Assembly: GCA_002504525.1 (NCBI GenBank)
Contig: DATD01000031.1
Location: 135,918-142,722 of the forward strand
DNA length: 6,805 nucleotides
Direction: 5' to 3'
DNA from: Methanomassiliicoccus sp. UBA345
GTDB taxonomy: Archaea > Thermoplasmatota > Thermoplasmata > Methanomassiliicoccales > Methanomassiliicoccaceae
Below, in pieces: positions 1 to 5,434 of this stretch. The notes below the pieces were generated by a model that saw nothing but the letters and a program-made list of their open reading frames with translations, had not been told where the DNA came from and did no database searches. Each line of letters begins with the position of its first letter. The first letter of the stretch is position 1. The translations under genes and the position numbers were made by a program.

Positions 1-3000
1 CTTGGCGTACGCCACGTACTTGCGGAAGAACTCGCGGTCCAGCACCGGCTCGACGGTCTTGCTGTCCCCCATGATGCCTTCCACGTCAACGCCCTCCAGG
101 ATAGAGGGGTCCTCGTACTTCATGAGCTGGCCCCTGCGATGCGTCTTGAGGATATGGGCGGTGATGTTGGCGTCCCGGTCCGCTGACGGTTTGTCGGTCA
201 GCGCGAATATCAGGTCGAACCTGGACAGCAGGGCGGGAGGCATGTTGATCTGATCGGCGATGTACTGGTTCTGCTCGAACCGCCCGTACTTGGGGTTGGC
301 CGCGCCGAGCAGAGAGCAGCGGCACTGCAGCGTGGCCGTGATGCCTGCCTTCGCGACCGAGATCGTGTTGCCGCACCATACCGGCTTGCCGTTGCGGCGA
401 ACGTATATGACGTGGTCGGGCACCTCCACACAGTAGATTTTATTGGAGTAACGTACCCTGGTGATGCTTTCCGGACCGACCTCGAAGGTCTCCATCCCTC
501 CGGCGTCGTTCATTCGCATGAGCCTCATGCTGCTGTCTTCCGCGATCTCGTCCATGCGGCGCAGGCCGAAGTCGCTCCACCCACCGTTCCCGTTGCGCAA
601 TGACACGTACATGTTATGGTTGGGCGAGACGGCCAGGTCCACATTCTCTGCCGCGACGTGGTAGAGGTCGCCATGATGATCGGCCTCGACGTACTGGGTC
701 GGCTTGACGAAGGAGAGCTTGCCGTCGGTCAGGGACGCGACCAGGTCGTTATCGTCGACGTCCTTGAACAACTTCCACCCGTGGTCGGTGAGGACCTCTG
801 TCTGATCATCATAGCACTGCGATTCCATGGCCTCGTGCATCGACGAGCGGTCCTGGTCGGTCATCTTGTCCATTTCGTCCACGCAGTTGTGGACTATCCC
901 GCCGGACACCAGGAAGTTCGGCTCCCCGTCGATGGTGAGATCGTATACAGGCCTGAGGCCGCCCTCCTCGATGTCCATGATGGGGTTGAGCAGATAGTTC
1001 TTTGCCGGCTCCTTGAACGGTTCGTTGGTGATGCTTGACCAGTGCGGCCGCAGAGTCTCCATCAGGGTGGTGGTCACCTTCCGTCCTTTCGCTGCTCTGT
1101 AGATCCTTGAGTGCAGTCCAAGCTCCACGGTCCGGGGCGTGTTGAACTTGACGGAGCTGAACCAATCGACGTAATCATCGTCCAGCAGGGTGTCGCACGC
1201 GCTTATGTGCTTGGTCGCCAGGACCGGATACAGCTTGCTCTTGTTCTTTCCCACCACATGCGGGCCGACCAGATCGACCAGACGATTGTAGCTGTCCAGC
1301 GAGGTTATCTGGACCTTCCGTCCGCGCTTGACGGCCATGATGCCAAAGCGGTGGAACAGGGCGAGCAGCAGCCTCTGCTTGCGCTCCGTCCATCCCGGTC
1401 CGTACTTCCTCCTTCCTACTCCGATGTCAACGACGTGTTTCACCCCGCAGGCTCCCTGCTTGTGGGCAACGCAGCAATCGGTGCTTACGACCCCTGCGAG
1501 GAAACCGATGCAGTAGTCATCCTCGTCCAGAGGAAGATGATCGTGATGGAACAGGGCCCTGACCTCTTCTTTGAAACTGTGAGAGGAGAAGTAGTGCATT
1601 ACATTAGGGCCGAAGTTGACCATCTGCCCGCGAATGACCTGGGTGGTCTCCTTCCGAAGCTCTCCCCCCACTTCGACGCCATAATTTTTCCTTAATAGCT
1701 CGGCTACATGGGCGGCTCGGTCCTCGTTCTTCAGTCCCGAAGAGAAGCCCATGCTGTTCTTCGATGACGTTTCGTCATAGTAGACGTCACACAAAGCGAA
1801 CCCGTGGAGGAAGCCTTTCTCGAAGCGTTCCCGGTCCATGAGCCCCGGCTTGGAATAGTCGGCAGGGATGCGCACCTTGTCCTGCTTCGTCAGCTGCCCG
1901 GCCCCCCTCCATCCTGAGCCGGTGAGGATATGATGGTCCGGCGTGCACTCTATGACCTCGCCAGAGTAGAGGCGTATCCGGATCGTCTGCTTCTCGCCCT
2001 TCTGAATGACCCTCTTCACCGTGCCGTAGCTGGGACCGTTGGAGTAGTTCAGGACCGTGTCTCCGACCCGGACATCCTTGATCGGCACCAGTCCTCGGGT
2101 GGTGACCACCGGCTGGTTCTCCTCGACGCACGCCATACCCTTGTCCGCCAGAACGAGGGCACCGGCCTCCAGCGTCCACCGCCCCTCGCCGAAGTCGTCC
2201 TTCACCGCCGCGGCGGTGTTGTGAACGACGAAGCCGTTGGCGAGGAACGAGTGCGCGTGGTCGATCGTGAGGTCGTACACGAACGGCGGAAGGTCCGTCT
2301 CAAGAGCTCGTGACGACGATACTTGGCTCCACCGGAAGCCGCCGGCTCCGTCGGAAACGAGAATGGACTGGCCATCCCGGATGTCCGACGCCTTCGACCA
2401 CCCCTCGCTGGAGGCATCTGGCCTGCACCACACCTTCGTCTCTGGGGTGAGCGTCAGCCGCTTTCCTGACTTTTCTACGAGTTCCACAAGAAATGAAGGG
2501 GTCTTTATGCGCCATATGGCCGTGGCCCTCCGGACCGTCTGGCACATGTCCGACATCGTCGAGACCATATACTGGCCGGAGAGCATCTCCATCCACTGCC
2601 CCTGCCTCACTTCCTGTGGAGATGACATGTTCTTCTCGACGAAATCACCTATCGGCGTCTCCTTCCCGTCGACGATGATCAGCGAGTCCGGAGACACGCA
2701 CAGACCGGCCGCCGATGACGACTTGCCGGACGCGTAGATGCCTCTCGGGGCCAACCGGCTCATGTACCGCAGCATCTGGCTGTTATGGGACATGATGCCG
2801 TTGGCGATGTAGTTGTGGCTGCCCTCGACCTCCAGGTCGTACACCCACTCCTCTTCCGACGCGATCTCCTCGATCGATTCGATGACATCGTATCCGAACC
2901 CGAGGTTCCAGCCGTATGGATCGTCCTCGCCGCTGTCGCCGACGTACACGACGATGGACATTCCGACCTTCAGGTTGCAGGCCTCGCGGGGCATGATGCG

Positions 3001-4353
3001 GTTGACCCACTGCACGAACAGCGGATGCGTCGGCGTCATGGTCAGCGTTCGGCCCTGCGACGTCCGCACGCGCATCATGGTCTTGGGCGCGGTGCGCTTC
3101 CACACCCTTATGGCGCGGCCGCTTTCCATTCGGCCGCGGGCCGAGAATGTGATGACCTTGAGATCGATAGGGGCGGTGACGCCGTCGTCGATCACTTCCA
3201 CCCCGGCGGCGAGGCCGCCCTCCACGATATCGCCCATCTTACGGGTCGTGCCGTCGCTCAGCGAGACGAGGGCATCGGACGTCACGCACTTCGCCACTCC
3301 CGGGTCCCCGACCAGCAGGATGTGGATGTCACCCCTGATGCGTGTTCCGTCGTCAAGCAGCTTGGGGACGCCGCTGAACAGCTGCAGCGCCAGCGACTCC
3401 TTCTCGGTATTGTAGCCGTAGATGGTGGGCGAGATCGACGCGACGATCTTTTCGAACAGATCGGGAGAGGAGGCGATCTCCTTGATCTTCTCCTCGTCCT
3501 CCTCGGTGATGCTGATCTCATCGTACTCATGCTGCTGGAACTCCGCCGAGATGACGTCCAGATTGATGTCGAACAGCGTGGACTTGGCCGGCTGGCCCTT
3601 CTGCACCGAGCGCAGGATGCCGTTGAGAATGACCCTGTCGCCCGGGGACACCGCTCCAGCGATGTCATCCTCCAGGTACCCAGTCAGCCGCTCCGGCTGG
3701 GCCCCGCCGCGGAGACCTTCGGGGCTCTCCTGCACCTCGATCTTCTGAGTATCGACGAACCGGGACTCGTCGGTGAGCAGCTTGAACTTGGTGGTGCCCG
3801 GCGTCCGTCCGCAGCCGTCCTGCTCCTTGTAGCACTCCATCGGCTCCTTGAAGAACAGTCCCTCCTGCACCTCCTTGACCACGTGCCCGCAGCGGAGGCA
3901 CTGGAACAGCGCGTCGGTGATCTTCGGCCTTACCTCGGTGGCTTTCCTCGCGAGTCCCTCGACGCATACCAGCTTGCCGACGTGCTTGGCCCGCAGCTGT
4001 CGTATCTCCACCTTGGAGTCGCGGGGCAGCGAGATCAGGCGGAGGTTGATGTCCGCTCGACGCATCTCGGCGTGCATGAGGTTGCGGATGGCCTGCTTGC
4101 CGGCCAGCAGAGCGAGGTCGGGGTGCTCCAGCAGATAGATGGCGAGGTCAGCATCGAAGTGGTCCAGATCAGCGTATACGACGTTGATGCTGCGCTCTTC
4201 GGGGTAGAGGTCGGACACCTCACGGATCTTCTGCATGTAGTCGGTGCCCTGGAAGAACGCTTCCCACCGGGACACCATGCTGATGTCCACTCCCCGATGC
4301 TCGTTCCTCCCCCCGCCGGGGGTATCGTTGACGGCGATATCCTCCTGTTGCAT
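1..4353 (-). CDS. mcm: Replicative DNA helicase MCM with four inteins (3' end outside window)
   Basis: Hexameric AAA+ helicase that unwinds DNA at the archaeal replication fork. The 1451-codon frame has no stop and leaves the window at base 1. Host segments are residues 1-355, 525-551, 713-741, 1157-1179 and 1330-1451. Joined, they give 556 residues of an ordinary archaeal MCM; roughly the last 130-140 (end of the AAA+ lid and winged helix) are missing. Visible: N-terminal domain with a C4 zinc site (C152, C155, C174, C181), the DTQKIEVQESPE segment, Walker A GDPGVAK|S (348-355 plus 525), Walker B A|CVDEMDKM (1157-1164), pre-sensor-1 lysine K1335, sensor-1 N1353 and arginine finger R1378 in LLSRFD. 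Position 545 is Ser where the Methanothermobacter protein has Gly (SGKG). I chose ATG 4353. In-frame TTG 4368 lies 4 bases after GGTGA (4373-4377) and is a real alternative. The family assignment is secure. Confidence 0.97.
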   Translation of the reverse strand, partial: MQQEDIAVNDTPGGGRNEHRGVDISMVSRWEAFFQGTDYMQKIREVSDLYPEERSINVVYADLDHFDADLAIYLLEHPDLALLAGKQAIRNLMHAEMRRADINLRLISLPRDSKVEIRQLRAKHVGKLVCVEGLARKATEVRPKITDALFQCLRCGHVVKEVQEGLFFKEPMECYKEQDGCGRTPGTTKFKLLTDESRFVDTQKIEVQESPEGLRGGAQPERLTGYLEDDIAGAVSPGDRVILNGILRSVQKGQPAKSTLFDINLDVISAEFQQHEYDEISITEEDEEKIKEIASSPDLFEKIVASISPTIYGYNTEKESLALQLFSGVPKLLDDGTRIRGDIHILLVGDPGVAKCVTSDALVSLSDGTTRKMGDIVEGGLAAGVEVIDDGVTAPIDLKVITFSARGRMESGRAIRVWKRTAPKTMMRVRTSQGRTLTMTPTHPLFVQWVNRIMPREACNLKVGMSIVVYVGDSGEDDPYGWNLGFGYDVIESIEEIASEEEWVYDLEVEGSHNYIANGIMSHNSQMLRYMSRLAPRGIYASGKSSSAAGLCVSPDSLIIVDGKETPIGDFVEKNMSSPQEVRQGQWMEMLSGQYMVSTMSDMCQTVRRATAIWRIKTPSFLVELVEKSGKRLTLTPETKVWCRPDASSEGWSKASDIRDGQSILVSDGAGGFRWSQVSSSRALETDLPPFVYDLTIDHAHSFLANGFVVHNTAAAVKDDFGEGRWTLEAGALVLADKGMACVEENQPVVTTRGLVPIKDVRVGDTVLNYSNGPSYGTVKRVIQKGEKQTIRIRLYSGEVIECTPDHHILTGSGWRGAGQLTKQDKVRIPADYSKPGLMDRERFEKGFLHGFALCDVYYDETSSKNSMGFSSGLKNEDRAAHVAELLRKNYGVEVGGELRKETTQVIRGQMVNFGPNVMHYFSSHSFKEEVRALFHHDHLPLDEDDYCIGFLAGVVSTDCCVAHKQGACGVKHVVDIGVGRRKYGPGWTERKQRLLLALFHRFGIMAVKRGRKVQITSLDSYNRLVDLVGPHVVGKNKSKLYPVLATKHISACDTLLDDDYVDWFSSVKFNTPRTVELGLHSRIYRAAKGRKVTTTLMETLRPHWSSITNEPFKEPAKNYLLNPIMDIEEGGLRPVYDLTIDGEPNFLVSGGIVHNCVDEMDKMTDQDRSSMHEAMESQCYDDQTEVLTDHGWKLFKDVDDNDLVASLTDGKLSFVKPTQYVEADHHGDLYHVAAENVDLAVSPNHNMYVSLRNGNGGWSDFGLRRMDEIAEDSSMRLMRMNDAGGMETFEVGPESITRVRYSNKIYCVEVPDHVIYVRRNGKPVWCGNTISVAKAGITATLQCRCSLLGAANPKYGRFEQNQYIADQINMPPALLSRFDLIFALTDKPSADRDANITAHILKTHRRGQLMKYEDPSILEGVDVEGIMGDSKTVEPVLDREFFRKYVAYAK
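367..816 (-). other. Intein 4 of MCM: mini-intein of a distinct, phage-like lineage
   Basis: 150-residue intein (MCM residues 1180-1329) between Q1179 and T1330. Removing it restores MHEAMESQ|TISVAKAGI, the pre-sensor-1 hairpin region. It starts with Cys1 in CYDDQTEVLTDHGWKLFKDV. Block B is SPNH (S64, H67; Ser replaces the usual Thr). Block F is IYCVEVPDH with Cys129 where inteins 1-3 have Asp. It ends VRRNGKPVWCGN, so the residue before the terminal Asn150 is Gly149 rather than His. The +1 residue is Thr. From memory, the TEVLT-GW start and the YCV-VRRNG-GN end are typical of inteins in phage terminases and ribonucleotide reductases. No endonuclease is present. Confidence 0.92.
886..2130 (-). 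mobile_element. Intein 3 of MCM: full-length intein with LAGLIDADG endonuclease, in Walker B
   Basis: 415-residue intein (MCM residues 742-1156) between A741 and C1157. It separates DKGMA from CVDEMDKM, directly in front of the Walker B acidic pair. Splicing blocks: Cys1 (CVEENQPVVTTRGLVPIKDV), block B CTPDHHIL (T63, H66), block F VYDLTIDGEPNFL (D397, with Pro404 where His is usual), C-terminal VHN (H414, N415) and Cys as +1 nucleophile. The centre is a homing endonuclease with two LAGLIDADG-type motifs. This is the only mobile-competent intein of the four. It would be expected to cut an intein-less mcm allele across the joined A|CVDE site. Some codons are strikingly AT-rich (1680-1700: CTA TTA AGG AAA AAT TAT), unlike the host gene. 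Confidence 0.95.
1081..1833 (-). other. LAGLIDADG homing endonuclease domain inside intein 3
   Basis: Approximate domain limits, intein residues 100-350. Motif one is FLHGFALCDV (107-116) and motif two FLAGVVSTDC (210-219), about 100 residues apart as expected for a single-chain, two-motif enzyme. The metal-binding acid at the eighth position of each motif is kept (D115 and D218), while the following Gly is replaced by Val and Cys. No frameshift or stop interrupts the domain. The retained acids suggest possible activity; the lost glycines and divergent motifs make it uncertain. Confidence 0.8.
2218..2700 (-). other. Intein 2 of MCM: mini-intein without the block B histidine
   Basis: 161-residue intein (MCM residues 552-712) between L551 and T713. 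Removing it restores SSAAGL|TAAAVKDDFGEG, a conserved MCM stretch. It has Cys1 (CVSPDSLIIVDG), block F VYDLTIDHAHSFL (D143, H150), C-terminal VHN (H160, N161) and Thr as +1 nucleophile. Block B reads TLTPETKVW: T85 is followed by Thr88 where TxxH inteins have His, the residue that normally helps activate the first peptide bond. No endonuclease domain is present. Third-position A/T codons (TCA, GAA, CTT, ATA) are commoner than in flanking host segments. The open frame and exact junctions make intein identity firm. Splicing efficiency cannot be judged from sequence. Confidence 0.93.
2782..3288 (-). other. Intein 1 of MCM: mini-intein in the Walker A loop
   Basis: 169-residue intein (MCM residues 356-524) between K355 and S525, so it splits GDPGVAK from SQML, the phosphate-binding loop. 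Splicing signals are complete: Cys1 in CVTSDALVSLSDG, block B TPTH (T85, H88), block F VYDLEVEGSHNYI (D151, H158), C-terminal SHN (H168, N169) and Ser as +1 nucleophile. There is no LAGLIDADG motif and the length leaves no room for an endonuclease, so it can splice but not home by itself. Its middle (VIDDGVTAPIDL, then VWKRTAPKTM) resembles, from memory, the Walker A-site MCM/CDC21 inteins of Thermococcales. Codons are GC-rich at third positions like the host gene, suggesting long residence; that is inference. Confidence 0.95.
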
Positions 4354-4400
4354 GTCGTCGGTCGGCAAGACCTCACCTAGCGCCCGTCCTTTCGGCCGCG

Positions 4401-4440
4401 CGGAACCAGACCCATATTGTGGGAGCTTTTGATGGTTCCG
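4401..4440 (-). promoter_or_regulatory. Nested inverted repeat and possible TATA element upstream of mcm
   Basis: Perfect 8-bp arms CGGAACCA (4401-4408) and TGGTTCCG (4433-4440) enclose a second small palindrome, CCCA-TATTG-TGGG (4411-4423). On the minus strand the centre reads ACAATATG, a weak TATA-like box. Initiation near 4391 would leave a 20-40 base leader before TTG 4368 or ATG 4353, containing AGGTGAGG (4371-4378) as a possible ribosome-binding site. It could be an operator, an RNA hairpin or chance; only the repeats are seen directly. Confidence 0.3.
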
Positions 4441-4483
4441 ATGCGGGCATCTCGGACGATAATCATCCTGCCTCCGTCGGTCA

Positions 4484-4530
4484 ACAGGCGTCTGGCCGCT
4501 GCGCATGGCCGCTGTCCAGACATTGCCTGT
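4484..4530. repeat. Imperfect inverted repeat (hairpin) in the mcm upstream region
   Basis: ACAGGC-GTCTGG (4484-4495) is complementary to CCAGAC-ATT-GCCTGT (4516-4530): twelve base pairs with a 3-base bulge. The loop side contains a 9-bp direct repeat, TGGCCGCTG, at 4493-4501 and 4506-4514. It may be an RNA hairpin in a leader or a small RNA, or a protein-binding site. No function is assigned. Confidence 0.5.
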
Positions 4531-4709
4531 CCTCGGGAGCCTTTACAGACGTAATCAGAGTTATCAGGGACGGCACATTAAGAACTTGGTGTTACTAGGA
4601 AGCAATTGCTACCACCGGCAGAGTAGTTCGCTGTCTGCGAGTGAAAAGCTCTGTAGCGAAGTCGGCTACAAGCCTATTGAACATAATGTGCATACTATCC
4701 GAGAATCGT

Positions 4710-4762
4710 AAAAATGCTGGTTTTAATCTAATGCAGAGATTTTGAGATGCGGCGATTGCCGC
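4710..4762 (-). terminator. Possible transcription terminator after tsr3
   Basis: Reading past the tsr3 stop on the minus strand, a small perfect hairpin GCGGC-AATC-GCCGC (4749-4762) is followed by an AT-rich stretch ending in TTTTT (4710-4714). Archaeal termination mostly depends on T runs, so the T run is the better evidence. The hairpin is short and about 35 bases away, so this is a weak call. Confidence 0.3.
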
Positions 4763-4800
4763 CGATCGTTCATGATTTTGCCTTCTGGGCTGAGAACGGC

Positions 4801-5355
4801 CTAACGGGGCTCTTCTGCCCCTTCCTGAGGCTCCGCCGGCTCCTCGTCGACCAGGTACTCGGACTGTATCGCGACCACCTCGGCGCTGGTCTTCGCTTCG
4901 GAATACAGCTCCAGCGGTTCTCTGTTCACGCGGAAGAGCTCCTCCCCCCACGCGAACTTGGCCATGGTCGCGCGCGCCTGCTCCTTGAACCCCATGATGT
5001 ACAGCGTGGCGGCGAGCGCCTCGGCGCTTGTCAGCTTGCACGGCCTGCCCCAGTTGACCGGGTTGGCGGCCACCAGGAACGGCAGCGACCTCTCGGCCAC
5101 GCCTTTCATCTTCCTAGGCACGGTGTCGATGTTCTTCCATGAAAGGTCCAACGCCACGACGCCCCGGGCGGCCGCGCGGTTGGTGTCCTCGCGCGATACG
5201 GCCTTCTCGGCCCACGGCGTCAGCACGATCGCGCCGTGCGGTATGCGGCGCAGGGAGCCGATCTCCTGGGCCAGGTTGAAACGGACCAGCTTGCGGCCGG
5301 TGCACTTCTTGGGATCGCACTGCTTCTCATCGTAGATGTAAAGACGGACCGCCAT
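4801..5355 (-). CDS. tsr3: Tsr3-type SSU rRNA aminocarboxypropyltransferase
   Basis: 184-residue cytoplasmic enzyme of the Tsr3 (DUF367) family. It transfers the 3-amino-3-carboxypropyl group of S-adenosylmethionine to a hypermodified uridine of small-subunit rRNA late in ribosome maturation. Family signatures are clear: CDPKKCTGRKL (13-23), VLTPWAEKAVSRED (44-57), VALDLSWKNID (67-77) with the conserved Trp73, and the long hallmark LPFLVAANPVNWGRP (91-105) followed by KLTSAEALAATLYIMG (107-122). The last 16 residues are an acidic, Glu/Pro-rich tail beyond the conserved core. Length fits the archaeal family. I chose ATG 5355: the first conserved residues follow at once, and a TATA-like box lies about 32 bases upstream, suiting a leaderless or nearly leaderless mRNA. 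It is divergent from the transporter gene and co-directional with mcm, 447 bases away. Confidence 0.93.
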   Translation of the reverse strand: MAVRLYIYDEKQCDPKKCTGRKLVRFNLAQEIGSLRRIPHGAIVLTPWAEKAVSREDTNRAAARGVVALDLSWKNIDTVPRKMKGVAERSLPFLVAANPVNWGRPCKLTSAEALAATLYIMGFKEQARATMAKFAWGEELFRVNREPLELYSEAKTSAEVVAIQSEYLVDEEPAEPQEGAEEPR

Positions 5356-5382
5356 GGCGTCTACCGCTACGCCCCTCTTGTG

Positions 5383-5392
5383 AATATATGTT
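5383..5392 (-). promoter_or_regulatory. TATA-like promoter element for tsr3
   Basis: The minus strand reads AACATATATT preceded by purine/A-rich AGCAAA, resembling an archaeal BRE plus TATA box. It is centred about 32 bases before ATG 5355, which would put initiation within a few bases of the start codon. It stands out in a GC-rich background. Confidence 0.5.
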
Positions 5393-5403
5393 TGCTCCGC
5401 CGG

Positions 5404-5411
5404 TTTTATTA
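5404..5411 (+). promoter_or_regulatory. TATA-like promoter element for the transporter
   Basis: TTTTATTA is centred about 27 bases before ATG 5435, the usual archaeal TATA-to-initiation distance, implying a leaderless transcript from that ATG. It overlaps the upstream in-frame ATG at 5411, which argues against 5411 as the start. The sequence ahead of the box is GC-rich and a poor BRE match. Confidence 0.4.
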
Positions 5412-5434
5412 TGCGAGGCGGCATGCCCCCGTCC

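Larger units (their letters stand above)
4354..4800. other. 447-base intergenic region between mcm and tsr3, no confident gene
   Basis: No protein family, tRNA or rRNA is recognisable on either strand. The half next to mcm is GC-rich and holds the inverted repeats at 4401-4440 and 4484-4530. The half next to tsr3 (about 4540-4740) is clearly AT-richer than the coding DNA and holds a 10-bp palindrome AGCAATTGCT (4601-4610) and a small hairpin TGTAGC/GCTACA (4652-4670). A minus-strand frame of 29 codons (4377-4466) is a weak candidate leader peptide. The length and the repeats would suit a regulatory or origin-proximal region, but I find no repeated origin-recognition box. Confidence 0.6.

Noticed and set aside
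616..1695. Plus-strand open frames of 140 and 194 codons (616-1038, 1111-1695).
   Set aside because: Both are antisense shadows of inteins 3 and 4, with no recognisable domains.
883..2130. Intein 3 begins CVEE and the following host segment begins CVDE, suggesting a duplicated boundary.
   Set aside because: Cys-Val starts are common in inteins, and the host CVDE is the normal Walker B sequence. Only TGCGT is shared continuously in the DNA, so chance is enough.
2785..4380. A 531-codon open frame on the plus strand.
   Set aside because: It is wholly antisense to MCM extein 1 and intein 1, is His/Asp/Val-rich with no family resemblance, and arises from GC-rich third positions of the real gene.
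4505..4711. A 68-codon plus-strand frame in the intergenic region.
   Set aside because: No ribosome-binding site, no family resemblance, mixed low-complexity composition, and it runs through several hairpins.
4354..4800. Search for a tRNA, C/D-box RNA or CRISPR repeats in the intergenic region.
   Set aside because: No cloverleaf with a T-arm, no properly ordered C and D boxes, and no spaced direct repeats were found by eye.
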